Shown piece by piece: positions 35,904-45,445 of a stretch of DNA of 45,445 bases (the first letter of the stretch is position 1; every line of letters starts with the position of its first letter). Origin of the DNA: Cytidiella melzeri (taxonomy: Eukaryota > Basidiomycota > Agaricomycetes > Polyporales > Irpicaceae); NCBI GenBank assembly GCA_022592445.1, contig JABYQR010000349.1, positions 1-45,445 on the forward strand. Direction: 5' to 3'. The position numbers were made by a program, and so were the translations under genes. A model generated the notes under the pieces. The model was not told the origin of the DNA. It saw nothing but the letters and a program-made list of their open reading frames with translations, and ran no database searches.

Positions 35904-37630
35904 TCCATCAGAGATATCCCAGTGCAGTACATAAGGACCAAAATCCGCGCAAAACAAAGCAAAGAAATCAAGTATGAGCACAGCCGCTGACAGTACTGCC
36001 CTCACCATTGCTGCCACTGCGTCTCTCATCTTCTCTGTTCTCCTCGTCTACTACCACATCAACATCATTGTCCCCAAACAACACGAAGCCCTTGAGAAAG
36101 GCTCACACTACATCAAGAGTTGCTCCACCACCAGTTCCTCCATATCAACGTGGGACTACAATGTTTTCTTACACCATCTTTGTTGCTACCATAAGCTCCA
36201 TCCTTGTTCCCGCATGCTTCTTTGGGTTGGAAGGCATCATTGATTGACTTCCAATCTACTTTGCCTTTATTATTGTTTTTTCCATTCCTTTATTGGCTCT
36301 TCACTGTACCAACGTCACCACTGCCTTCTTCCGTGACACCACAGCTCTGTTTGTACAAAACCGTCCATTGGGATCACGAGCAACACCTTATAGACACCTT
36401 CTGGACCTCCCTCACCCCCTACCAGCAAGACATCCTCCTCAAAACTCATCTCCAAGCACCATATGTTGCTCAATTCCAATCTCCACCTCCTTCTTCAGAA
36501 TAATCATCCCTTCTCTATGTCTTTCCAAACTCCCTTTCTTTTGTATCCCAACTTCTCTTTTGGCCATGGCAGCGCCTTCATTCATTTCCTTTACAATTAT
36601 GCTCGTCTTTCCACTTTCAACAACTCCCCTATTGCCAATGATGCACCTGGTAGTGCTGCACACTTCCCTAACCTATTATTTTTGTCTATGGCAGTCATCA
36701 TGGAGTTATTCCAACACGTCACGGAGGCGTATGAAGACGATGAGGTCTACACTATCCAAATCAACACGGGGGACTTCACGCGCAATTGAACATATCAGAG
36801 TCCTAGATGCTGTAGGGCCTTCTGCCAAATGGCACATCTGCAGCTTGTTTGGGAGCACCCCAACCACAATGGCTTTATCAATCAATGGTTCAACATTCCT
36901 GACCCTATCAACCACACTTGCATGTTCACGCCCTCACCAATTCTTGAATACACTACCATGCCTGGAGATCAACCTGACTGGGCCAATGCTACCATTCAGG
37001 GTAGCACCCAGACGTTTCTCATGGTTTTCCGTCGACAACTTCCCCCTGTCTTTGGCAATTGAGCAGATGAACTGGACTGTGAAGGGCCATGGCTATGGGC
37101 AGTACGAGATTGAGAATTCCTTTATGCTAGAACAATTACTACTCCACGCCTGCCAATTTAGATAGCCACTACCAAAGAAATGATTCAGCAACTTGTTGCC
37201 TTCCAGGACCAACAAGTACCGCGGTCCCACTTTAACCTTATCCTGTGGGAGTGGTTGGCAAGACTTGAGCAACTTCAAAGGGACAGGGATCTTTGTCTTT
37301 GCACTACAGTCATACAACACGAAGCAGTATCTATCAACACCCGGGCTAACACTCATTACTACCGTGTCCCACGCCCTCCTCGGTCCAGGGCAGAAAATGA
37401 GCTGCAGGTTGAACACTCTTGTCAACAATGTCACATGACTCTACCCACTCCCACACCACCTCCAAGACCACCAGCTCCTACTCCTGCCAATGCTCCCTTG
37501 ACCAGACTAAGGACAGTGCCTGCCCTCGTCAAAGACAATGATACTACACCGGAGTCTCCTCCTTCACCCTTGACTCCACTTAGTGACGACAGCACAACAC
37601 TTGCAGACAACAAGTTTCAAAGGGAGGTAA
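35904..37630 (+). pseudogene. Decayed membrane-anchored ORF upstream of a family-2 LTR
   Basis: Coding-like sequence spread over several frames. An ATG at 35974 begins MSTAADSTALTIAATASLIF then SVLLVYYHINIIV (membrane segment). A shifted frame continues with a second one (TMFSYTIFVATISSILVPAC). Later pieces are HEQHLIDTFWTSLTPYQQDI, NDAPGSAAHFPNLLFLSMAV, QLVWEHPNHNGFINQWFNI, QYEIENSFMLEQLLLHACQF and MIQQLVAFQDQQVPRSHFNL, ending in a proline-rich tail (TLPTPTPPPRPPAPTP) just before the LTR. TGA stops occur at 36787 and 37060. The position between pol and the 3' LTR is that of a third ORF, but no known family was recognised; a captured host gene is equally possible. Confidence 0.4.
37619..37630 (+). 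promoter_or_regulatory. Polypurine tract before the 3' LTR
   Basis: AAAGGGAGGTAA directly precedes the LTR start at 37631, as expected for plus-strand priming. Confidence 0.6.
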
Positions 37631-38312
37631 TGTTACAAACGGTCTTCACACCCTATCATTTTCTTCACTTCTTTGATTATCCTGATAACTACTTGTCTCC
37701 CTTACATTTGCCTTGACAATCCAACTCGTCCTTCCTCCCTCATTCCTTGATCCACATTGCCTCTGTTCAACACAGACTATTATGTCATTGGTTATCTTCT
37801 TGTGTCCATTCAAACCTCGGACCTAACTCCAATTGGTCACCGTTGCCTTGGTTCAACCCTTGGCCTAACCATACCTCTGTTACCATTCCATCAGATCCAA
37901 CCTCGTCTATCCCCTGTTTTGGGTTCAACCCCTTCCCTATTGATCTTTGCCTCATGTTCCATCTTTCTATTGTCCCCTGTTTCCGTACCTTGACAGTCTT
38001 TTCTCCCATTGGCTTTCCAAAGTAGCTATTGTTCTCTGTGTATTGTTCTTTCTTTCTATTCCTCCGATTTGTTACCACTACTTTGGACTGGTCAAAAAGT
38101 AGTTAGGCCAACATGTATGAATAGCCGCTAGACATGGGGCTAGAACCTCAGTCTATCTGCTTCGTATCAATATCCTTCTATCAATCCATCACCTGTCTGC
38201 CATTGTGCTTGACAGCAACCGTGCGGCCTAGACCATCATCCGACCTTGTGTGTAGCTACATCAAGGGGTTCTGACTTGACAACTTAGCTCTTGATGATAG
38301 TCAGTCTTAACA
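37631..38312 (+). mobile_element. Family-2 LTR (3' LTR)
   Basis: 682 bp TGTTACAAAC to AGTCTTAACA, preceded by a polypurine tract and internal sequence, so it is a 3' LTR. It is followed by GCTCT and interrupts a Harbinger transposase fragment. TATA-like TGTATGAATAG is mutated. The 5' flank of the LTR at 24615 (CAGCT) does not match GCTCT, so the two may not belong to one insertion. Confidence 0.85.
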
Positions 38313-38666
38313 GCTCTCTGAAACCCCAATGGCTCTTGCAATGTCTTCTACTGAAGAACTATTGCCATACTGTCCCAAACAGTACAGTGTCACAGCTAGC
38401 TACAGATTGTTGGTGTCATCAATCAAGTTCAAAAGTGTTTGAAGCATCTCTGGAGACACACAAAGCATGCTCTGAAACCAGTTATGGGTGTGAAAACTTT
38501 GTGCGTACACCCATACAAGATGCAAGTTGTAGACTTTTAGGACAGAAGGTTGTACACAAAGGTAGTGTGCTTGCATGACAGTGGCAAGAATGCCAACGTC
38601 AGTCTGAAGCTGAATAAGAGTATCTTCAAGATTGTTGGAAGGATTGATAATTTCCCCAAGCAGCAT
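38313..38666 (-). pseudogene. PIF/Harbinger-like transposase N-terminal fragment
   Basis: On the minus strand: HNWFQSMLCVSPEMLQTLLN, then LIDDTNNL, a TAG at 38402-38400 (Gln expected), then LAVTLYCLGQYGNSSSVEDI and ARAIGVSES. This matches the conserved N-terminal region of fungal Harbinger (DDE_Tnp_4 type) transposases: W-F/x-x-F/L-R-x-S/D-P-x-x-F, QLAVxLYxLGxYGNxxSVxxIAxxxGVS. The frame is cut at 38313 by the family-2 LTR. The catalytic DDE region is not in the window. Confidence 0.65.
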
Positions 38667-39876
38667 GCTCGGGAGGTATGCTCAAGTAATCTCTGTGCAA
38701 TATGAAGTGTAAGGCATAGCTGAGGATAGTTGAGAATGGTCAAGGAAGTGCAAGCAGAGAAAATTGATTACAACTGTTGCTGTGTTACATCTCCGTGACT
38801 ACCAAGTACTCCCATCCTGTTCAACTCGGTTGCCTGGACCAGGAAGATAGCCCAGTCTCGTGCAATCGATGTGTGGGCCAAAATGTGCAAACACCCTGCG
38901 TACTGCAGACACAACTTCTCATGCGGACGGAACACAGTTGTCGAGCTGCTTACAATTGAAATATAGTATTATTACAGATGATGATGCAGAGGAGAATAAT
39001 AGTCACCACAAAGGAAATCTCCAGCAAAGAAAAATGTTTTGAGTTGAGACGGCAACAAGAATAGATAGAAATGTGAGACAGTCAGGCACATCAGGCACGC
39101 AAGATAGAAAAGACAGGGATGGTGCAAGGGCTACAATGGGATAGGGACAGGAAATGTGAGAGAAGGGGCTGGATGGGCAAGGGTGAAAGAGGCATAGAAA
39201 GAGCGAGAGAAGGGGAGAGGATGAGGAGGAGGGGGGGTGGGGAGTAATGAAGTGGTGCAATCATGGCGAGACAATATACAGTGTGTAAATAAGGAAAAGT
39301 GCATATACAATGTGAATGGTGCAGTTCAAGAATTCATGAGTATGTGAATGACCTCAATCTCTTCAACTTGTGTCGGGACCTTCACCAATGCTTTGCTGAT
39401 TAACTGCTGACTTTGACTGTTGAAAGATAAAACACGTCAATCACCGCATAGATAAAGGTGCTACTCCAGTATGCAAAGGGTGTGAGCACCTGTTCATTTT
39501 CAGAGTCTATGTCGATTTGCTGTGCTTACCAGGTCAGTATGCCACTTCTTTCTTGAGGCATGAACTTCAGGTTCTCAGTAGCAATTTACATAAACAAACA
39601 ATTGTGAATTCAATGCTCATAGTACAATACAAAGGCCATGTTATTTCGAGACCCCTTCCCAGTCACTTTCACCTCTAGGTGTACCACAGACGGAACATGC
39701 CAGATGGTCTGATTTGTTTGTTCTGAAGATGTGTTAGCCATCAATATGCAATCTTTGTATAATACAATTAGCACATACAGTATGCACTCCAAGCACGACC
39801 AACCACTGCTTACAGTGCCAGCATGGCTAGATCGAGCATGTACCTTCTCTTTTACCTTCTCACTAGCATGCAATAA
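38667..39876. other. No confident gene; possible weak coding and a purine-rich tract
   Basis: The minus strand upstream of the Harbinger fragment reads IPPEHAAWG-type sequence to about 38740 and may extend that pseudogene. On the plus strand 38777-38959 has a Cys-rich stretch (SCNRCVGQNVQTPCVLQ) that resembles fungal zinc-cluster phrases but cannot be supported. 39160-39245 is a purine-rich, G-rich tract. The rest shows nothing recognisable. Confidence 0.3.
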
Positions 39877-41928
39877 CTAGCGTTAGCAAGGCCGGCAAGC
39901 GGCAAGTACAATTTCTGAAGATTGAATAAAATATTACTTTTGTAGCCAGATTTGTAAGTAAACTTGGTGCTTGTAGCAGCCTGAACAAGTAATTCTGTTG
40001 GGAATAGCTTCTTCAATGATTAATGTATAGTAATTTGGTGGTTTGTCTCCACTGGAGCACACAATTATTCATGAAAGACCAGGGACTGTGCTGCATTGTT
40101 TGAAGTGCAACAATGGTTGTGAGTACATAATTAAAACATGTACAAGTTTGTGGAGTAGAGCATGGAGATAAAGATTGTTTGACATGCGTCTTCTTCTTGA
40201 TGGTGTTGAACTATGTTGAATATTCTAGAAACAATTGGGACACTGCAGGAGCAGGGTTGCAAGTGATTATGTTATTGATAGCAAATTGAATAAATTATCT
40301 AGCATGTAGTTGATTGCACCTGTGACTTTGTTACCAAAAGGAAACTGAGTAAACAACTCTGTTCCTGGTAAGAACCTTGCCAAGCCATCTGGTCATGAAT
40401 ATTGACTGTATTACGGGCATTTTCTATTGGGGACACCATTCATAGGCAACTTGATCTGGGATAAAGTGACTGTACTACAAATGATGAGTTTGGTTGCAGG
40501 AAAACAAGCCATACATTGTGAGGGTAGTCTCCAATGGTGGCAAGGGGCTTCATATATCTTATCATGAATCTTGTGCAGTGTTCACTGCTGATGACAGAAA
40601 ATTGCTTGCTTAAGAAATGAAGGGCTTGATATCCTGTTGAGGTATGAACTGCCTCATCTCCATTGAAACTGCCACAGGCTGTGTTCTGATTGTAACTCCT
40701 GCTTATAGAGCAACTAGTGGTTGTGAAACTTTGTGGAACTATCAAATGCAATGCTTGCTGCTGATGCAGCTATGTCCTGTTGATGTCTGAACTGCCTCAG
40801 CCCCACTAGAACTGCCACAGGCTGTGCTCTGATTGTAACTTCTCCTTAGAAAGCAACTAATGGTTGTGAAATTTTGTGGACCAGTTGAATGCAGCGCTGG
40901 CTGCTGATGAAACTATGTCTAGCTGATGTCTGCATTGCCTCACTCCCATCAGAGCTGCAACAGGCTATGTTCTGATTGTAGCTCCTGCTTATAGAGCAAG
41001 TGGTGGTTGTGAAACTGTATGGGAGAATCAAAGGCAGTGCTCTATTGTGATGCAACCACGGCCTCTTGATGTCTGGACTGCCTCAGCCTCATCAGAATTG
41101 CCACAGGCTATGTTCTGATTTTAACTCCTCCTTAGAGAGCAACAAATGGTTGTAAAACTTTGTGCAACAATCCAATGCAGTGCTTGCTGCTGATGCAACC
41201 ATGTACTGTTGATGTCTGAACTACCTCACCCCATTGGAACTGCCACAGGCTGTGTTCTTTGTAATTCCTGCTTAGAGAGCAGCTAACAGTTGTGAATAAA
41301 AATTTGTGAAACAATCAGATACAGTCATCACCACTAATGCAGCCACAAATTTACATTGTCCAAGAATGTAGGGATTGAGATTTGGTAGTTAGCTTCCAAA
41401 GTACTGGTAACTCTTGCTCAGAGCCAATACTATGTGTGGCATGTCTTCTAATTGTATTCCTTGTTCAGAGAGCAAGCAATGTCTGTAGACTGCTGCACAT
41501 GTACCTGACCAGGGTTTGACATCATAGCAAGAGTGCAGTTTGAATCTGAGTCTGAGTGACCTTTTTCAGTAGACAGGCCATAACTTGCTCAATTCCACTT
41601 CAATTGACAGGATGTTTGGACAAAGATGTTGCCACAAGATAGGGTTATCCAATGGTGTATAATATGTACAGATTTGTACCCATGTGCAGTCTGTAAAAAT
41701 CAAAAATTGCATTCCGATTGCAAAAGTGATCTGATACAAAGTTATAAAGGGCTGATAACAAGGCCAGTGTGATGCCATCAGCTGTATTCATTGTTTTGTT
41801 ATTGACACTGTTACTTTCTGTATTCTGCCATCAGATTCCCACACTTTGGGGGACAAAAAGGTCACATCTGAAAAGGCATCAATGTGCTGGAGCACACTGG
41901 AACAATTCTTCTTCATTCTTCAGGAATT
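39877..41928 (-). mobile_element. Helitron-like element, inverted copy F
   Basis: Same family as 32842-35903, with both ends present (CTAG end at 39877, TTCCTGAAG end at about 41928) but only about 5 satellite units. The CTAG end is followed by T on the minus strand (TTATTGCATG). Divergence from copy E is noticeable, so it is an older insertion. Confidence 0.6.
40640..41340 (-). repeat. Satellite array, about 5 units of ~143 bp
   Basis: GGTTGTGAAACTTTGTGG-like anchors recur near 40722, 40862, 41005, 41149 and 41292. Confidence 0.83.
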
Positions 41929-41976
41929 TTAAACCATTGACTGCCGCTGATGTGCCACATGCTGGAGTACAAGGCA

Positions 41977-42269
41977 TCAGGAAGCGTCGATAAAGGCATC
42001 AAGGGTGGTCTGCTTCAGCCTTTCTGTGTTGGCATCTGAATTGAGAAGTGTTTGTTGTTGGTCTTGGTCTGTCTCTGGTCTGAAGGAGTCAGACTCTGAA
42101 TCTGAGTCTTCAAGATCCACAGAAGCACTTGATGCCGGCTCTAGACAATGAAGAAGTGTTGAGGAACACTGTTGACAGCACTGGGGATGGACAGTACCTG
42201 TGGTTTGGCTTTGCAATGCTAACAACCAACGTTCAGCAGCAATAGCATGAGCTTCCCTAGCCTTTTTGC
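41977..42269 (-). pseudogene. C-terminal fragment of an unidentified protein with PIP-box-like tail
   Basis: The minus-strand frame runs from the copia LTR edge (KKAREAHAIAAERWLLALQ) through an acidic serine-rich stretch (SASVDLEDSDSESDSF) to LKQTTLDAFIDAS and a stop. Q-T-T-L-D-A-F-I fits a PCNA-interacting motif (Q-x-x-h-x-x-a-a), seen near the ends of some transposases and DNA-repair proteins. The N-terminal part is removed by the copia insertion. It could be a transposase or a host protein; not identified. Confidence 0.35.
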
Positions 42270-42813
42270 TGTCTTAACGGTGTCAGTCAGTGTTTGAAAG
42301 TTACGAGTGTAGGGGATGACTAGGAGAGTCAACTAACTCTGGGAGTAAGTGTCTTATTATTTCTCTGCTCTCTAGGAGCTGTATATATACATGTCTGTAA
42401 CTAGATTACTAATGCTACAGTAATGTCATATGAGTAAGGATTGGTAAGGATTGGTAATCCTATGAGTAATGATTGGTAATGCACAGTCCTGCTTGCTAAT
42501 ACTACTGAATAGAGAATGTAAGCGATGACTGAGCATCCTACATAACTGAATGGTGCTGACTGAGCCTTTAGTAAGCTCAATACATTTGGTATATGAAATA
42601 TGAGTCATGCAGAAGCCTCATGGTACTTCTGCTATTCAGTCATGGAAACTACTGGAACACGATGCCATATGGTGTAAGTATCGCATCGTGTGTGACTATA
42701 AGGATGGTGGAATCACATGCTATGTACTATCTGTGCTTATCTATCTACATATCTAATCTACATTGTCCATAGATCTGATGTCCGATAATCAGCGATACAA
42801 TCTCGCTTTGACA
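42270..42813 (-). mobile_element. 3' LTR of the copia element
   Basis: 544 bp; minus strand TGTCAAAGCG (42813) to CGTTAAGACA (42270). TATA-like GTATATATAC at 42381-42390. U3 has four GATTGGTAA units (42430-42480), that is several CCAAT boxes on the minus strand. Its outer flank is TTTGC (42265-42269); the matching 5' flank is outside the window. Confidence 0.8.
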
Positions 42814-42822
42814 CTCCCACTT
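42814..42822 (-). promoter_or_regulatory. Polypurine tract of the copia element
   Basis: Minus strand AAGTGGGAG directly before the LTR start TGTCAAAG. Confidence 0.6.
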
Positions 42823-42870
42823 GATGCCAACATCATTTTGCTTTGAGCTACTTTGAATGACAGCATCTCG

Positions 42871-45445
42871 TTAGGGTGCAGTGAAGTTCACTAGTCCAAG
42901 ACTCCCACTGAATTTAGACTGTTTCTGAAATGCCAATGACTTGGTCATAATATCAGCAACTTGGTCTTCAGTTGGGATGGCATAGAGTTCTGCCTTTTTG
43001 TCTTCATTTATGAACTCGCGAACATAGTGGTAACGAATGTCAATGTGCTTTGAACGAGCTTCAATCTTTGGATTCTTTGTGAAGAAGATGGCACTGTGGT
43101 TGTCGCAATAGATCGTAGTGGGACCTCTTGGTGACATATCCAATTCCGTAAGCATAGTACGTATCCAAGCACACTGCCTCGCTGTGTCGCATAATGCCAT
43201 GTACTCTGCTTCCATTGAAGAGAGTGCTACGGTCTTCTGTTTCCTCGAGACCCATGACACTGCGCCTTTGGCCAGAAGGAATGCATAGCCAGTAGTGGAG
43301 TGTCTATCGTCTTTGTTCTCAGCCCAGTCTGCGTCTGAGTACCCAACTAGTCCAGATTGGCTGCGTCCATCATACTTGATAGCATATGACTGAGTACCAA
43401 GTAAATAACGGAGTATGTACTTTGCAGCATTCATATGGATCTTAGTGGGATTTGACATATACTGAGAAAGACGTATGACAGCATATGAAATGTCGGGACG
43501 AGTACCAATCATAACATATATGAGTGTACCAATCAAGGCTTGATATGAACTCCTAAGCTCATGTTCCGCTGTATAGTAGGAATCTGCTTTACGAAGTTCT
43601 AGTCCAGATGGTAAAGGTGTACGGGCAGGATTAGCATTGATCATTTGAAAATGTTTAAGAGCATCTTCAATGTACGACCCTTGAGAAAGGTAGAGTGTAC
43701 GCTCTTTACGATTTCTATGCACTTGCATGCCTAGGATTAGCTTTGCTTCTCCTAAGTCACGCATCTCATATTGATTCATGAGATTTGTTTTGAGTGCTTT
43801 GATCCCAGCTTTATCGTTGCCAATAGGAAATATATCATCAACATAGAGGATAAGCATCAAAGTCCCCCCTTGTTGGTGATATATGTATACACCAGCATCG
43901 GACTCAATACGTTCAAAGCCTAAAGCTACAAGCGTATTGTGTATTTTGATATTCCAAGTTTGTGAAGCTTGTTTAAGCCCATAAATGGCTTTCTTAAGCA
44001 AACAAACATGGTTCTCTTTTCCCTTCTCTATGAAACCTTCTGGTTGTTCCATATAGATTTCCTCATCCAGTTCGCCGTACAGGAATGCTGTTTTTACGTC
44101 CAGTGCCTCGATTTCCCAATTCTCGAGTGCAGCTATAGCTAGTAGCGTGCGGATGGACTCAAAACATGCGACTGGTGAGAAGGTTTCTTGATAATCGATT
44201 CCTTCAACTTGCGTGAAGCCTTTTGCTACAAGACGTGCTTTGTAACGACCGTCAGATTTGACTGCAAAGACCCATTTGCATTTTACTATTTTCCGTGAAG
44301 GGTCTGGTTGTTTAACAAGCTTCCAAGTGCCATTCTTCATTTGAGAGGCAATTTCGTCTTGTGCAGCAGCGTACCATAAATCTCTATTGTCACTTTTCAT
44401 TGCTTGTTTCCAAGTCTGAGGAAATTCGTTCATTGCGAACGCCGTGACATATGAAGACAATATATGTTCTAGAGATTCAGATTGACCCTCCGATTGACTC
44501 GGTAGATCAGATGGGAGATCAATGTTCGATTCCTCCGGTGTCGAAGGTAATCTAGAAGATCCAGGTACTGGATTAGACGCTGTACGTCTTACTGGTCCAG
44601 GTACTGCTGGCTTTGTTGATTCTCTCCATTTAGCCGTTTGCTCCTTTTGTCGCTTTTCAACACCCTTATCACGTGCAACTGCCTGTTCATTACGCTTCAC
44701 TTTGTCGACTGGGTTAAAGCCAAGCGAAGGATTCTTTCCAGCAGTTGATCTCTTTGGTCGAGACGGTGGTTGCTGCTGTACTGGTTGACGTGCGTTTGAA
44801 CGTGAAGGCTGAGGCAGTGCTTGCTGCGGTCTACTGACTGGTGTGCCGCGGGTATTACAACTGGGTGCTCTCGGCTGAGGTACAGGCTGCTGAGGAGGAT
44901 TCTGCGGTTCTTGTTGTCTTGGATGATTATCATCTCTATCATCAAGCTCATTGTGACCAGCATCATCGTCCTCATCAACAAAAGGTAAATCGATATCATG
45001 TAGAGGTTGTGGATTATCGTCGGATTGGGGTTGTTTGGAAAGAGAAGTATCAAGATCGGTACGATATGGGAAAGTATTCTCGTCAAACTTTACGTCGGTC
45101 GCTAAGACTATCCGTTGTTTATCCCAGAACCGGTAACCCTTAAGACCAGGTTCATATCCAACGAATATCATAGGAGCTGCCTTGGCAGACAGCTTGTTCT
45201 GACGACGTTCCTTGTGTATAAAGACGTATGCGCGACATCCAAATACACGAAGGCGAGAAATATCAGGTTTTTCACCCAAAAATTTCTCAATAGGTGTGTG
45301 CCAATTAAGACGCTGACTTGGTAGGCGGTTATAAACGTATACGGCAGCCTCGCATGACAACTTCCAAAAGCCGTTAGAAAGACCAGCGTGGTGACGCATG
45401 GCTTCTGCTTTATAAACAATTGTCTGCTGCCATCGTCCGCTCTAA
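42871..45445 (-). CDS. Ty1/copia Pol (integrase end, RT, RNase H), open to the window edge
   Basis: At least 857 codons without a stop or frameshift; the first ATG in the window is at 45399 but the frame is open to 45445 (RWQQTIVYKAEAM). Order: integrase C-terminal part (MRHHAGLSNGFW, YVYNRLPSQRLNWHTPIEKF, RVFGCRAYVFI, VGYEPGLKGYRFW), a long Pro/Gln/Ser-rich linker, copia RT (KCKWVFAVKSDGRYKARLVA, FSPVACFESIRTLLAIAA, VKTAFLYGELDEEIYM, LILYVDDIF with Y-V-D-D intact, IYGLKQASQTWN), and RNase H (GYSDADWAENKDDRHSTTGY, SSMEAEYMALCDTARQ, IYCDNHSAIFF). Copia order (IN before RT) is clear. This is the best-preserved element and may be young. It has interrupted the ORF at 41977. Confidence 0.93.

Noticed and set aside
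24615..38312. A single 13.7-kb element D bounded by the LTRs at 24615 and 37631
   Set aside because: The 5-bp flanks differ (CAGCT versus GCTCT), integrase is missing, and the internal 3' part cannot be shown to belong to the same copy. It stays possible but unsupported.
38777..38959. Fungal zinc-cluster DNA-binding domain (SCNRCVGQNVQTPCV)
   Set aside because: Only three suitably spaced cysteines, no basic region, and no supporting exon structure.

Overview
The window looks like a transposon-packed, repeat-rich region of a filamentous basidiomycete genome, most likely an agaricomycete. This rests on the types of element present: Ty3/gypsy elements whose Gag carries a C-x2-H-x4-H-x4-C knuckle, a Ty1/copia element, a Tad-like LINE with an RNase H domain, a PIF/Harbinger fragment and Helitron-like repeats. 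Nothing looks prokaryotic, viral or organellar. No conserved single-copy host gene was recognised. The only plausible host gene is a 176-codon secreted-protein ORF that occurs twice.

Layout. 1-13165: a Ty3/gypsy element ('A', minus strand) with its pol at 1-2931, gag at 9115-10527, an extra ORF upstream of gag (10774-11493) and its 5' LTR at 12360-13165. It is split by a 6.1-kb LINE insertion (2968-9099, plus strand) flanked by a 15-bp target-site duplication. 12360-15115 and 21820-24575 are near-identical inverted arms of about 2.76 kb, each holding an LTR, the secreted-protein ORF, a truncated LTR and part of a Helitron-like repeat. The 6.7-kb spacer holds a head-to-head pair of Helitron-like fragments, a LINE fragment, and the 5' half of a second copy of the gypsy element ('B': gag, extra ORF, leader, LTR 20112-20829).

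24578-31405: remnant of element C, then a second gypsy family ('D', plus strand) with LTR, gag, a tryptophan-rich segment, protease, RT and RNase H. Its pol is interrupted by two solo LTRs, each with a perfect 5-bp target-site duplication. 31406-32841 is C/T-rich unidentified sequence. 32842-35903 is a full-length Helitron-like element with about 12 tandem units of about 140 bp. 35904-37630 is a decayed multi-frame coding region ending at a polypurine tract and a D-family LTR (37631-38312), which in turn interrupts a Harbinger transposase fragment. 39877-41928 is an inverted Helitron-like copy. 42270-45445 is a copia element (3' LTR plus an open pol frame running off the window edge).

The most notable signals are regulatory. 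The A/B/C LTR family carries, upstream of its TATA box, up to 19 consecutive 5-bp TTC/GAA units with the geometry of heat-shock elements, plus a separate array of GATAAG motifs and two CRE-like TGACATCA sites. The heat-shock-like array is collapsed to three units in LTR B. Other notable points are an extra gag-proximal ORF kept open in two diverged copies, a T-TTT-TTC slippery site with a -1 gag-pol overlap, and pervasive decay by TGA stops, many at CGA codons, as expected from loss of methylated CpG. All calls are by eye; no database search was possible.
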